DNA from: Lentzea fradiae
GTDB lineage: Bacteria; Actinomycetota; Actinomycetes; Mycobacteriales; Pseudonocardiaceae
Length of the DNA: 64,000 nucleotides
Reading direction: 5' to 3'
Assembly: GCF_900100955.1 (NCBI RefSeq)
Contig: NZ_FNCC01000003.1
Location: 62,001 to 126,000 of the forward strand
Position numbers and translations under genes: made by a program. Below are positions 32,354 to 41,439 of this stretch, piece by piece (the stretch's first letter is position 1; each line of letters starts with the position of its first letter). The notes under the pieces were generated by a model. It had not been told where the DNA came from. It searched no databases and saw nothing but the letters and a program-made list of their open reading frames with translations.

Positions 32354-32883
32354 TGCTCGGCTTCGTCTCCGACGCCACGCTGGCGCCGGAGATCGCCGCG
32401 CTCGTCAACCGCGTGTACGCCGACGCCGAGAAGGGTCTGTGGGCCGAGGGCGGCTCACGGACCACCGAGTCCGAGGTCGCCGATCTCATCCGGGCCGGCG
32501 AGATCGTGCTGGCACGCCGGGGAGAACGCGTCGTGGGCGCCGTGCGCGTCCAGCGGATCGAGGACGGCGTCGGCGAGTTCGGCATGCTCGTCGCCGACCC
32601 GGGCGAACGCGGCACGGGCATCGGGAAGGCGCTCGTCTCGTTCGCCGAGAACTGGGCCCTGCGACGGGATCTGGCCCACATGCAGCTGGAGCTGTTGGTA
32701 CCGCGGGAATGGCAGCACCCGGTCAAGGAGTTCCTGCGCGCCTGGTACACCCGTCTGGGGTACCGGGTCGTGCACGTGGGCGACTTCACCCGCGACTACC
32801 CGGCGCTGGCTCCGCACCTGGCCTGCCCCTGCGACTTCCTGGTCTTCCGCAAGGACCTCCGGTCCCAGTGGTTGAACTCTTGA
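32353..32883 (+). CDS. GNAT-family N-acetyltransferase
   Basis: 176 residues. The acetyl-CoA loop is visible in FGMLVADPGERGTGIGKALVSFAE, preceded by the beta-strand VVGAVRVQRI. The remainder, including FLRAWYTRLGYRVV, is the GNAT C-terminal pattern. The substrate is unknown. TGATG coupling to the upstream membrane protein gene suggests one transcription unit. Confidence 0.87.
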   Translation: MLGFVSDATLAPEIAALVNRVYADAEKGLWAEGGSRTTESEVADLIRAGEIVLARRGERVVGAVRVQRIEDGVGEFGMLVADPGERGTGIGKALVSFAENWALRRDLAHMQLELLVPREWQHPVKEFLRAWYTRLGYRVVHVGDFTRDYPALAPHLACPCDFLVFRKDLRSQWLNS

Positions 32884-32944
32884 CCGGATGACCAGCGGCT
32901 CGGGGTACGGTCCGCTTCTCACATCGAGCAAGAGGAGAACGACC

Positions 32945-34084
32945 GTGCGCCGTCGTCTGCGTGGCACCGCCGTTGCCGCGATCGCGTTGACCATGGTGGT
33001 GAGCGCCTGCGCCAAGGACTCCGGTGGGGACTCCACCGGGTCGACCAACGCCGCCGGTGGCGGGTGCGAGTTCGCGGAGGCCCCCAGCGCCCCGCCCGCG
33101 TCGAGCACCACCACCGCCGCCGGGGAGAAGGTCGACGGCAGCGCGTTGAAGATCGGCCTGGCCTACGACATCGGCGGGCGCGGTGACGCGTCGTTCAACG
33201 ACCTCGCCGCCGCCGGGTTCGACAAGGCGATCGCCGACATGGGCGTCAAGAAGGAGAACACCCGCGAGCTGTCCGCCGCGCCCAACGAGGACGAGGCCGC
33301 GAAGCAGACCCGGCTGCGCCAGCTCGCGTCGGAGGGCTTCAACCCGATCATCGGCGTCGGCTTCGCCTACACCGAGTCGCTGCGGGTCGTCGCGCCGGAG
33401 TTCCCGGACGTGAAGTTCGGCCTGGTCGACTCGGCGGTGGAGGGCGTGCCCAACGTGACGCCGCTCGTCTTCGCCGAGCAGGAGGGCTCGTTCCTCGCGG
33501 GCGTCGTCGCCGCGTACCAGAGCAAGAAGTGCCACGTGGGCTTCGTAGGCGGCGTGGACATCCCGCTGATCCAGAAGTTCGAGGCGGGCTACGCGCAGGG
33601 CGCCAAGACGGCCGCGCCGAACGTCAAGTTCGACAAGAAGTACATCACCCCGGCCGGTGACTTCACCGGATTCCAGGACCCGCCCAAGGGCCAGGAGGCC
33701 GCGAAGGGCCTGATCGAGAAGGGCGCGGACGTCGTCTACCCGGCCGCGGGCGCGTCGGGCCTCGGCGTGTTCGCCGCGGTGAAGGAGGCGGGCGTGCTGG
33801 CGATCGGCTGCGACGCCGACCAGTACAACCAGCCCGCGGTCGCGAACAACAAGGACGTCATCGTCGCGTCGAGCCTCAAGCGCGTCGACGTGGCCGTGTA
33901 CGACTTCTTCCGCGCCGCCGCGAAGAACGACCTGTCATCGCTGCCGAAGGTCTTCGACCTGAAGTCGGACGGCGTCGGCTACGCCACCTCCGGCGGCAAG
34001 ATCGACGCGAAGCTGCAGGGCATCCTCGAGGGCTACAAGGCCCAGATCATCGAGGGCAAGATCAAGGTCAACGACACCGTCTGA
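32945..34084 (+). CDS. BMP/PnrA-type substrate-binding lipoprotein
   Basis: 379 residues. Basic n-region, hydrophobic stretch and lipobox VVSAC (cysteine at about 23), then a Gly/Ser/Thr linker and a BMP-family fold (about 65-375). The fold is seen in KIGLAYDIGGRGDASFND, IIGVGFAYTESLRVVAPEFPDVKFGLVD, EGSFLAGVVAA, GFVGG and PAAGASGLGVFAAVKE. BMP proteins bind nucleosides and feed ABC importers. No permease or ATPase gene is adjacent, so it is an orphan receptor here. GAGGAG precedes GTG 32945. Confidence 0.92.
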   Translation: MRRRLRGTAVAAIALTMVVSACAKDSGGDSTGSTNAAGGGCEFAEAPSAPPASSTTTAAGEKVDGSALKIGLAYDIGGRGDASFNDLAAAGFDKAIADMGVKKENTRELSAAPNEDEAAKQTRLRQLASEGFNPIIGVGFAYTESLRVVAPEFPDVKFGLVDSAVEGVPNVTPLVFAEQEGSFLAGVVAAYQSKKCHVGFVGGVDIPLIQKFEAGYAQGAKTAAPNVKFDKKYITPAGDFTGFQDPPKGQEAAKGLIEKGADVVYPAAGASGLGVFAAVKEAGVLAIGCDADQYNQPAVANNKDVIVASSLKRVDVAVYDFFRAAAKNDLSSLPKVFDLKSDGVGYATSGGKIDAKLQGILEGYKAQIIEGKIKVNDTV

Positions 34085-34088
34085 CCGG

Positions 34089-35180
34089 TCAGGCCGCCGG
34101 TCCCCTCCTCGCCGCGGGCGGGATCGGCGGCACGTCACCGCAGCAACACCCCTGGTCCGGCGCCGCCGACCCGCACCGCGGCGTGACGGCGACGGGCCCC
34201 TGCGCGCGTTCGTACGTGTGCTTGCCGAGCGTGAGCTCGCCGGAGCAGCGGTCTTGGCCGGGGCAGCTGCGCAGCAGCGTCACGGCGGGCGCCTCGGTGA
34301 TGACCGACGGCCTGCGCGCGGCACCGCCCGGCCACTGCACGGAGATCGAGATCGACGACGAGTTGTTGTCGTAGCTCGACTCCAGCAGCGTGCGGCCGGA
34401 GTTCACCGTGTTCACCACGTCGTAGGTGCCGGACGGGACGTCGGTGAGGTCGAGCCACTGGAAGTCGACGTCGTAGCGGTAGTCGTCGCCGCTGCCGACG
34501 GAGATGCCCTCGACCATCTCGGTGGCGTCGGGATCGCGGTAGCCGCACCGGTTCTGCTCCAGCCGCTGTGCCAGCTCCGCCTCCGGGCTGCCGGGCTCGC
34601 GCGCCGCGCCGGGCAGCGAGTCCGCGTCGGCGGTGCGGTAGCGGTCGCCGAGGCAGAACCCGTTCTTGCGGTCGGCCACCACGACCCGGCCGCCGGGCGT
34701 GCGCAGCTGCATCCGCGCGAAGTCCAGGAGGTGCCAGTGCCGGTGCGACTTGGCCGGCTCGTAGTACATCGTGGTCTTGGTGGTGCGTCCCGCCTCGTCG
34801 AACGAGACCGGGATCGGCCCGCCCCGCCGGTCCTGGAACCCTTGGCGCACCCGCATCTCCGCGCTGCCGGGCGAACGGCGGCCGTAGAGCAGCAGCGGCC
34901 CGGCTCCCACGTTGTCCTCGGCCGTGGTGAACCGCAGCCGCACGGACCTGATCGAGCCGGACGTGACGCACTCGCCGCTCGGGTCCTTCGGGTCGGTCAC
35001 CATGCAGACGTCCCAGTCGCGGCACAGCGCCGGATCTCCGCCGTACCCGCCGGGACACCCCACCGGCGCCTGGCGCAGGTCGGGCAGCAACGGCTGCGCG
35101 ACCGCACGAGCGGGCGGGACCAGCGCCGCGACGACCAGCAGCACCGTGCCGGCGGCGCTCAAGACCTTGCCGAAGCCCAT
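34089..35180 (-). CDS. Secreted lysyl-oxidase-like protein
   Basis: 363 residues. Signal peptide about 1-27 (VLLVVAALVPPARAVA). The lysyl oxidase signature region is KSHRHWHLLDFARMQL (about 140-155), whose histidines would bind copper, followed by KNGFCLGD and YDVDFQWLDLTDVPSGTYDVVNTVN. Several cysteines suggest disulfides. Bacterial homologues are extracellular copper amine oxidases of uncertain substrate, possibly cross-linking or modifying lysine side chains. Its stop is 4 bp from the BMP gene stop (convergent). ATG 35180 is chosen as the first residue before the hydrophobic core. Confidence 0.85.
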   Translation of the reverse strand: MGFGKVLSAAGTVLLVVAALVPPARAVAQPLLPDLRQAPVGCPGGYGGDPALCRDWDVCMVTDPKDPSGECVTSGSIRSVRLRFTTAEDNVGAGPLLLYGRRSPGSAEMRVRQGFQDRRGGPIPVSFDEAGRTTKTTMYYEPAKSHRHWHLLDFARMQLRTPGGRVVVADRKNGFCLGDRYRTADADSLPGAAREPGSPEAELAQRLEQNRCGYRDPDATEMVEGISVGSGDDYRYDVDFQWLDLTDVPSGTYDVVNTVNSGRTLLESSYDNNSSSISISVQWPGGAARRPSVITEAPAVTLLRSCPGQDRCSGELTLGKHTYERAQGPVAVTPRCGSAAPDQGCCCGDVPPIPPAARRGPAA

Positions 35181-35285
35181 GCGACCGGACGTTAGTGCGG
35201 TTACCCCGCCCGGAGTCCGCACAGGCGAGCAGGTGCACACGGCCGGGTGACAACCGTGACGCGATGCGTTGAACCCGGGAACCGT

Positions 35286-36554
35286 TCAGCCGAACAGGAA
35301 CCGCGCCGCGCCGCGCACCGCCTGCCGCATCCAGCCGCCCCGCGGGGCCGGTTGCCCGGTCTCCAGCATGGCGTCCACCTCTTCCTCAGTCGGCTGGCGC
35401 GCGTCCAGTGCGGCGGTGCGCAACACGTCCCGGCTCACCGCCATGCCGCCGCGCACGGTGAGTTCCTTGTCCTCCACCACACGCGTGTACCCGTGGTTGT
35501 CCTCGAAGCGCTGGTAGCGGAGGCCGGGCGACTCGGTCACGCACTCCAAGGCAACCGGTGAGCACTGCGGTTCGACCGCTCCGAGGGTGACGAACTCGAT
35601 GTGCCGGGCACCGGGCAGCAGGGCCTTGTCGTCCGGGGTGAACTCGGTGAGCTCGGGTGTGGCCGAGCTTTGCGTGTAACCGGGCACGGTCGCGGTGAAC
35701 GTCCCCGGCGGGTCGGCCGGGCGTGCGGTGAGCAGGGCCTCGCGCAACGCGGTCCGGTCGAACGTCGCGGGCGCGGTGAGCACGAGCCGCCGTCCCTCCA
35801 ACCGGTGGAAGTAGGCGATGACGTCCGATCTCTCCACGAAGAACAGGCCGGGACGCTCGACCTCGCAGTCCGGGCCGCTCGGGTAGCGGGACTGGTACTG
35901 GTCGATCTCGCAGTCCGGTCCGTCCTGAGCCACGTCGAGGCGCACGTACGGCGACGGTTCGCCGCCACGTCGCGCGTCGCTCGGCACCACCTGCCACGAC
36001 CCCTGGTGGGGCACCAGGTCGTAGCCCGGCACCGGGGCCACCAGGAGCTCCCCGACCCGTGCGCGGTCCTGCGCGTCTTCCGGCACGGCGGCGACCGCTC
36101 CGAGCAAGACGAGAGCGATGACCACGAGAGTGCCGAGCGATCCGAGAGCGAGCGGCCACCGGCGCAGCAGCACTCCTGCCACCAGCGCGAACAGGACACC
36201 GATCGCGGGCCACCAGAGCACGGGCGACCGGCTCAGGCCCCAGCCCGCGGCGTCGGCGGCCACCCAGCCCGCCCACGTCAGCACGGTGCCCGTCACGGCG
36301 ACGGCCACCGCCCAGCCGCCCCGCCCCGCCCTGCTGCCGCCGAACCACGACTCGCTCGGCGCGACGACGAGCAGCAGCCCCGTCAGCAGCAGGACCGCCA
36401 CCACCGCGAGGACCGCGACCCACCCGGTGCCCAGGAAGATCCCGGTGAGCACCCCCGCGGCCGCCGGCGGCAGCACCACCGCGCCCACGACCCCGGCCGC
36501 GACCATCCTCAGCGCCGGCCGGGACGTGGCCGACCGTTCCCCCGTGTCACTCAC
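35286..36554 (-). CDS. Membrane protein with large C-terminal extracytoplasmic domain, unknown
   Basis: 422 residues. Five hydrophobic segments lie in the first about 170 residues (VAAGVVGAVVLPPAAAGVL first). A soluble region of about 250 residues follows, with paired cysteines (PDCEIDQ, PDCEVERP, PQCSPVALECV) and tyrosines, so it probably faces outward. No family is recognised. GTG 36554 is inferred; GATCATG bases precede it but there is no clear ribosome binding site. It may share a promoter region with the HD gene upstream. Confidence 0.7.
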   Translation of the reverse strand: MSDTGERSATSRPALRMVAAGVVGAVVLPPAAAGVLTGIFLGTGWVAVLAVVAVLLLTGLLLVVAPSESWFGGSRAGRGGWAVAVAVTGTVLTWAGWVAADAAGWGLSRSPVLWWPAIGVLFALVAGVLLRRWPLALGSLGTLVVIALVLLGAVAAVPEDAQDRARVGELLVAPVPGYDLVPHQGSWQVVPSDARRGGEPSPYVRLDVAQDGPDCEIDQYQSRYPSGPDCEVERPGLFFVERSDVIAYFHRLEGRRLVLTAPATFDRTALREALLTARPADPPGTFTATVPGYTQSSATPELTEFTPDDKALLPGARHIEFVTLGAVEPQCSPVALECVTESPGLRYQRFEDNHGYTRVVEDKELTVRGGMAVSRDVLRTAALDARQPTEEEVDAMLETGQPAPRGGWMRQAVRGAARFLFG

Positions 36555-36606
36555 ATGATCATGGTCGCCGCCCTGCCGCCGGTGCGGCATCGGCAGAACT
36601 ACTCAC

Positions 36607-37389
36607 TCAGGACGAACGGCGCAGCAGCCGGTGCGTGCGGCGGACCGCCGCGAGCCGGTCGGCGCCGTTCACCGCGAGCGCCCGCACCACCGGGTCCTCG
36701 GGACCGCGCCGTTGCCGGATCTCGGCCAGCCTGCCCTGCACCGTCGTCGGCGCCCCGTCGGGCCCGGTGGACATGTCGGCGTACCACAGCGCGTCCCGCA
36801 GCCGGCTGCGGTCGTCGCCGAACTCCGCGAGGCCGTCCGCGAGCCCGACGATCTCGGCGACCGCCGCCGCGCCCGAGTGGTGGGCCACGAGCGAGCAGAT
36901 CCGTTCGGACACTCCCGCCCTGCGCAGGTAGCGGGCTCCGTCCAGGGAGTGCAGGCCGGTGTCGGTGATCTCGGAGGCGTAGCCGATGTCGTGCAGCCAG
37001 GCCGCGGCGACCAGCAGCTCCCGTTCCCCGGCGGGGAGCACGCGCGCGATGTGCCCCGCGCGCCGGGCGACCCCGGCCGTGTGGGCCCACCGGCGGGGCA
37101 GCTCGGCCGCGAGCAGCCGCCGGGCCGTGTTGCGCGCCCAGCCGGTCAGCACCGTGCCGGTCACCTCCGGCACGTCGGCTCTGAACGCCCGCGCGGACGC
37201 CCGCACCGCCCGTGCCACCAGCAGCGGCACGTACTCCTGCACGCGTGCCCCGCCGAACCGCGCCCGCGCCCGTTCGGTCCACTCGTGCACCAGGCTCGGT
37301 GGCACCTCACCGTGCTCGCGGACCAGCCGGGCCTCCAGGCGCCGGAAGCGTTCGTCCGTCTCGTTCACGACCTCAGACGTGATCGTCAC
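36607..37389 (-). CDS. HD-domain protein with N-terminal three-helix region
   Basis: 260 residues. Residues about 10-75 look like a three-helix dimerisation segment (ETDERFRRLEARLVREHGEV). The HD domain (about 98-200) has HTAGVARRAGHIARVL, then the HD dyad in AAWLHDIGYA, then LVAHHSG and DALWYADM. HD proteins are metal-dependent phosphohydrolases, often acting on nucleotides; the substrate is unknown. The start is GTG 37389. It lies 52 bp upstream of the membrane protein gene on the same strand. Confidence 0.85.
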   Translation of the reverse strand: MTITSEVVNETDERFRRLEARLVREHGEVPPSLVHEWTERARARFGGARVQEYVPLLVARAVRASARAFRADVPEVTGTVLTGWARNTARRLLAAELPRRWAHTAGVARRAGHIARVLPAGERELLVAAAWLHDIGYASEITDTGLHSLDGARYLRRAGVSERICSLVAHHSGAAAVAEIVGLADGLAEFGDDRSRLRDALWYADMSTGPDGAPTTVQGRLAEIRQRRGPEDPVVRALAVNGADRLAAVRRTHRLLRRSS

Positions 37390-37543
37390 CCCTCCACCGT
37401 AGGCGCCCGGCGCGGCGATCGGAGAGGGTCTATCGACCTGATCACATCAGGGCCCACGACATCTGTCCTGGCGAGGTCGTGACGCCCGGCAGGTGCGGTC
37501 ATCGTGGCCGAAAGCAGTGGCCCGCGGTGACTACTCTTGCGCG

Positions 37544-38380
37544 GTGCGCGGATTCAGCCAGGTCGACGTCTTCACCGACCAGTTCCTCTACGGCAACCCC
37601 GTCGCCGTCGTGCACGACGCGGAAGGGCTGACCACCGAGGAGATGGCGGCGTTCGCCCGCTGGACCAACCTGTCCGAGACGACGTTCCTGCTGCCGCCCA
37701 CCACCTCCGGCGCCGACTACCGGCTGCGGATCTTCACCGTCGGCCGCGAGCTGCCCTTCGCGGGCCACCCCACCCTCGGCTCGGCCCGCGCGTGGCTCGC
37801 CCGCGGCGGCGTGCCGCACACCCCCGGCCAGGTCGTGCAGGAGTGCGCGGCGGGCCTGGTCACCGTGCGCTCGGAAGGCAACCGCCTGGCGTTCGCCGCG
37901 CCACCCCTGCTGCGCAGCGGTCCGGTGACGCTGTCGGAACTGCTGGCACTGGCGTCCGCGCTGCGGGTGCGGCCGGAGGACGTCGTCGACGCGCGGTGGG
38001 CCGACAACGGTCCCGGCTGGGTGGCGGTCCTGCTCGCGTCCGCCGACGAGGTGCTCGCCGTCGACCCGGACTTCACCCGGTTCGGCACCTTCACGAGCAT
38101 CGGCGTGGTCGGCCCGCACCCCGAGGGCTGCGATACGGCGTTCGAGGTGCGGGCGTTCTGCGACGAGGGCAGCCGGTTCGAGGAGGACCCGGTGACCGGG
38201 AGCCTCAACGCGGCGATCGCCCAGTGGCTCATCCCGGCCGGGCTCGCGGCCGAGCGGTACGTGGCCGCGCAGGGCACCGTGCTGGGGCGGCGGGGGCGGG
38301 TGCACCTGGCGCGCGACGGCGGGGAGATCTGGGTGGGCGGCGACACCGTGCTGGGGATCGGCGGGCAGCTGGCGCTGTGA
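37544..38380 (+). CDS. PhzF-family isomerase/epimerase-like protein
   Basis: 278 residues. Opening RGFSQVDVFTDQFLYGNPVAVV, then LSETTFLLPP, the catalytic-region segments RIFTVGRELPFAGHPTLGSA and EEDPVTGSLNAAIAQWL. These are all diagnostic of PhzF folds, a pair of diaminopimelate-epimerase-like halves. Phenazine PhzF is a trans-2,3-dihydro-3-hydroxyanthranilate isomerase, but no other phenazine genes are here, so the physiological substrate is unknown. GTG 37544 is placed at the start of the conserved fold. Confidence 0.92.
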   Translation: MRGFSQVDVFTDQFLYGNPVAVVHDAEGLTTEEMAAFARWTNLSETTFLLPPTTSGADYRLRIFTVGRELPFAGHPTLGSARAWLARGGVPHTPGQVVQECAAGLVTVRSEGNRLAFAAPPLLRSGPVTLSELLALASALRVRPEDVVDARWADNGPGWVAVLLASADEVLAVDPDFTRFGTFTSIGVVGPHPEGCDTAFEVRAFCDEGSRFEEDPVTGSLNAAIAQWLIPAGLAAERYVAAQGTVLGRRGRVHLARDGGEIWVGGDTVLGIGGQLAL

Positions 38381-38384
38381 GCGC

Positions 38385-39143
38385 CTACGCCACCACGACC
38401 TCCACGCCCGCCCCGCGCAGCTTCTCCAGCTCCTCCTCAGGAGCCGACGCGTCCGTGATCACCACGTGCACCGCCCCGATGTCGGCGATCCGCGAGAAAG
38501 CCCGCTTTCCCACCTTCGACCCGTCCGCGAGCACCACCACCCGGTCGGCCGTGCACAGCAGGCAGTAGTCGGTGTGGGCCTCGACCTCGTCATGCGTGGT
38601 GATGCCGCCGCGCGCGTCGATGCCGTCCACGCCCAGGAACACGAGGTCCAGGCTGATGCCGGCGAGTGCGCGGTCGGCGATCGGGCCGACCAGCTCGTAG
38701 CTCTCCGGGCGCACGCCGCCGCCGGTCACGACCAGGTCGATCGTGGGGCGCGGGCACAGGTCGGAAGCGATGTTGAGGGCGTTGGTCACGACCTTGAGCG
38801 ACCTGGTCGAGGCGAGCAGGCGGGCCAGCTCGGTGGTGGTCGTGCCGCCGTTGAGGCCGACGGAGTGCACGGACTCGGTGACGAGCTGCGCCGCCGCCTC
38901 GGCGATCTGGCGCTTCTCCTCGCGGCGGCCCAGCCGGTAGCGCAGCGGCAGCTCGTAGATGACCTCCACAGCCACCGCGCCGCCGTGGGTGCGTTTGAGC
39001 AGTTTCTGCTCCTCCAGGGACTGGAGGTCGCGGCGGATGGACGCGACGGACGTGCCCAGGTCCTCCGCGAGCCCGGTCACGGTCACCGAGCCCGCGTCCG
39101 CGAGCTTGCCGAGGATGGCAGCGAGCCGCTGCTCTTGACGCAT
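38385..39143 (-). CDS. DeoR/GlpR/AgaR-family sugar regulator
   Basis: 252 residues. DeoR winged helix (about 1-58): RQEQRLAAILGKLADAGSVT, then LGTSVASIRRDLQSLE, then KRTHGGA. The sugar-phosphate-isomerase-like effector domain (about 75-235) has LNGGTTTTELAR, VVTNALNIA, GGGVRPESYE, GVDGID and LADGSKVGKRAF. It senses a phosphorylated sugar. It lies 73 bp downstream of the GH4 gene and faces a CGATCACT motif pair, a motif also found upstream of the binding-protein and GH114 genes. I infer that it represses the whole sugar locus. ATG 39143. Confidence 0.92.
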   Translation of the reverse strand: MRQEQRLAAILGKLADAGSVTVTGLAEDLGTSVASIRRDLQSLEEQKLLKRTHGGAVAVEVIYELPLRYRLGRREEKRQIAEAAAQLVTESVHSVGLNGGTTTTELARLLASTRSLKVVTNALNIASDLCPRPTIDLVVTGGGVRPESYELVGPIADRALAGISLDLVFLGVDGIDARGGITTHDEVEAHTDYCLLCTADRVVVLADGSKVGKRAFSRIADIGAVHVVITDASAPEEELEKLRGAGVEVVVA

Positions 39144-39216
39144 TCGATCACTATATCTCAGGAATACTGCTCGGTTTAGTACGGTTTGCGCAAGAAACAC
39201 GCAAAGTGAGTGATCG
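39141..39216 (-). promoter_or_regulatory. Candidate DeoR boxes and promoter in front of the DeoR gene
   Basis: CGATCACT occurs at 39145-39152 and inverted at 39209-39216, framing the 73-bp gap. The longer segment 39141-39162 matches 44536-44557 upstream of GH114 at 16 of 22 positions by eye. This suggests a common operator and autoregulation. Confidence 0.5.
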
Positions 39217-40500
39217 TTACCGGAGGGCGGCGGGCAGCAGGTCGCCGTGGGCGGCCGTCATCGCCGCCACCAGGCCGGTGATCTGGTCCGGGGTCAGCGC
39301 GGCGGCCGTGGCCGGGTCGCACAGGGCCGCGTGCCGGACGTGGTCCGGGTTGCCCTCCACCGCCGCGGCCACGGTCAGGTCGACCACGTTCAGGAAGCTC
39401 CGGTTCAGCGCGGCGAGCTGGCGCGGCAGGGCGCCGACGCGGTGCGGGTGCACGCCGAGCCGGTCCAGCGTCGCGGGCACCTCCACGGCGGCGCCGTGCG
39501 GGAGGTTCGAGATCAGGCCGTCGTTCGCGACGTTCACCTGGATCGTGCGCCGCTGCCCGGTCACCAGGCTGTGGATCACCTGCGGCGCGTACTCGACGGC
39601 CTCGTCCACGAGCGGCGGCGGCTCCTCCCCCGCCGCCAGGGCGTCGCGCGTCTTCTCGTACGTGGCGACGTTCTCCGCGCTGATCGTGGCGTAGTCGCGC
39701 ACCGGGATGCGCAGACGGTCCACTTCGGACTGGTGCCGCAGGTACCAGGGCACGTACTCGGACGAGTGCTCGCTCGTCTCGGTCGGGTAGAAGCCGAACC
39801 GGCGGTAGAGGTCCACGCGCACCCGCCGCGCCAGCTCCGGGTCGGCGGCGATCGCCTCGTCCAGCGCCGGGTACAGGTCGCGGCCCCGGTGCTGCCACTT
39901 CAGGATCCACGCCTGGTGGTTCACGCCGGCGGAGAGGAAGTCGACCTCCTCGAACGGCACCCCGACCAGCTCGCTCAGGTCGTGGACGGTCCAGTGCACC
40001 GAGTGGCACAGCCCGACCGCCTTCAGGCGCGGGGCGACGGTCGCCAGGTACTGGATGTTCATCGCCATCGGGTTGGTGTAGTTCAGCAGCCACGCGTCCG
40101 GGCACACGGCCAGCATGTCGGCCGCGAGCCCGTCGAGGAACGGGAACGTGCGCAGCCCGCGGAAGATCCCGCCGATGCCGAGCGTGTCACCGATGGTCTG
40201 GCGCAGCCCGAACGACTCCGGCACGTCGAAGTCCCGCAGCGTCGCCGCGTGGCCGCCGATCGCGACCATGTTGACCACGACGTCGGCACCCTCCAGTGCC
40301 GCGCGGCGGGTCAGCGAGGTGCGGACGTCGACACCGGGAGCGGTGTGGCGGGCCAGGGCCGCCGCGACCTCCAGCCGTTCGGGATCGATGTCGTGCAACG
40401 AGATCGTGGCGCCGGCCAGCTCGGGGAACGACAGGACGTCGCGGAGCAGCTGGCGGGTGAACTCGACGGAACCCGCGCCCACGAACGCGATGGTGAACAT
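39217..40500 (-). CDS. GH4-family NAD+/metal-dependent alpha-glycosidase
   Basis: 427 residues. N-terminal NAD site FVGAGSVEFTRQLLRDVL, then VNMVAIGGHAAT, NYTNPMAMN, the metal-binding cysteine motif VGLCHSVHWT and the histidine motif SAGVNHQAWIL. These place it in the alpha-galactosidase (MelA-like) branch of GH4, which works by transient C3 oxidation with NAD+ and Mn2+. It is cytoplasmic. Given a divergent polygalactosaminidase and an AgaS-like isomerase next door, I infer alpha-galactosaminide oligomers as the substrate, a specificity not established for GH4; plain alpha-galactosides remain possible. It sits 25 bp after the SIS gene. Confidence 0.92.
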   Translation of the reverse strand: MFTIAFVGAGSVEFTRQLLRDVLSFPELAGATISLHDIDPERLEVAAALARHTAPGVDVRTSLTRRAALEGADVVVNMVAIGGHAATLRDFDVPESFGLRQTIGDTLGIGGIFRGLRTFPFLDGLAADMLAVCPDAWLLNYTNPMAMNIQYLATVAPRLKAVGLCHSVHWTVHDLSELVGVPFEEVDFLSAGVNHQAWILKWQHRGRDLYPALDEAIAADPELARRVRVDLYRRFGFYPTETSEHSSEYVPWYLRHQSEVDRLRIPVRDYATISAENVATYEKTRDALAAGEEPPPLVDEAVEYAPQVIHSLVTGQRRTIQVNVANDGLISNLPHGAAVEVPATLDRLGVHPHRVGALPRQLAALNRSFLNVVDLTVAAAVEGNPDHVRHAALCDPATAAALTPDQITGLVAAMTAAHGDLLPAALR

Positions 40501-40525
40501 TGGTGTGCCTTCCGGTAAGCGGGGG

Positions 40526-41422
40526 TCAGTGCGAGCCGTCGAGGATCACCGAGCGCGTGAGGTTGCGCGGCGTGTCCGGGTCGAGCCCCCGCGACAGCGC
40601 GACCTCCACGGCGAGCCGGTGCACCGCGACGAGCTCGGCGAGCGGGTCGCGGTCGCGGGCGACCCACTGGCCACCGGCCGCGGCGACCTCGGCGCCGAGC
40701 CCGTCCGGCGCGGGACCGAACGCCCACACCGCCGAACGCTCGTCGGTGATCGCGATCGGCCCGTGCCGGTACTCGGTGGCCGGGTAGGACTCGGTCCAGG
40801 CCAGCGACGCCTCGCGCATCTTGAGCGCCGCCTCGGCCGCGAGGCCGGTGGTCCACGGGCTGCCGCCGAGGAACGTGAACTGGCCGCGCCCCACCAGACC
40901 GGCGGGCACCGGCTCGGCGAGCGCCTGCTCCGCGTCGAGCACCGCGCGCTCCAGCCGTTCGCCGAGGTGCGCGCGCAGCAGCACGAGTGCCGTCGTCGCG
41001 AACCGCGTCTGCACCACGGAGCGTTCGTCGGCGAACGGCAGCGCCACCACCTGGTCCGCCAGCTCGGTGACGGGCGTGCCGGGAGCGCCGACGACGGCCG
41101 TCGTCGGGACGTCGGACAGCCTCCGCAGCACTTCGGCGACCTCCGTGGTGGTGCCGGACCGGCTCAACGCCACCACGCGGTCGTACTTGCGGCCGTAAGG
41201 GAACTCGGACGCGGCGAACGCGTCGGTCTCGCCCAGCCCTTTGTCCTCGCGGCGGCGGGCGTAAGCCTGCGCCATGAACCACGACGTGCCGCAGCCGACC
41301 ACCGCCACGCGTTCCCCGGCGGCGGGCAGTGCGGCCACGACCTCGGGTTCGGCGGCCAGCTCGATCGCACGGCGCCAGCAGGACGGCTGGGAGGCGATCT
41401 CGGCGGTGGTGTGGGTGCTCAT
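40526..41422 (-). CDS. SIS-domain sugar isomerase/deaminase (AgaS/GlmS-like)
   Basis: 298 residues. Two SIS domains (about 30-165 and 185-298) with VAVVGCGTSWFMAQAY, VVALSRSGTTTEVAEVL, FTFLGGSPWTTGLAAEAALKMRE and SYPATEYRHGPIAI. The second pair matches GlmS/AgaS isomerase domains. AgaS converts galactosamine-6-phosphate to tagatose-6-phosphate with loss of ammonia. That activity fits this locus, but no sugar kinase gene is adjacent to supply the phosphorylated substrate. It is shorter than classical AgaS (about 380 residues). The gene lies between the permease and GH4 genes, and GGAG precedes ATG 41422. Confidence 0.87.
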   Translation of the reverse strand: MSTHTTAEIASQPSCWRRAIELAAEPEVVAALPAAGERVAVVGCGTSWFMAQAYARRREDKGLGETDAFAASEFPYGRKYDRVVALSRSGTTTEVAEVLRRLSDVPTTAVVGAPGTPVTELADQVVALPFADERSVVQTRFATTALVLLRAHLGERLERAVLDAEQALAEPVPAGLVGRGQFTFLGGSPWTTGLAAEAALKMREASLAWTESYPATEYRHGPIAITDERSAVWAFGPAPDGLGAEVAAAGGQWVARDRDPLAELVAVHRLAVEVALSRGLDPDTPRNLTRSVILDGSH

Positions 41423-41439
41423 GGAAAACTCCTCCGGAA

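Noticed and set aside
31139..32883. Integrative or conjugative element around the integrative-element-type membrane protein and the toxin-like gene
   Set aside because: No integrase, excisionase, replication or transfer gene and no flanking att repeats are visible.
37544..38380. Phenazine biosynthesis locus because of PhzF
   Set aside because: No other phenazine gene is near; PhzF-like proteins are widespread with unknown roles.
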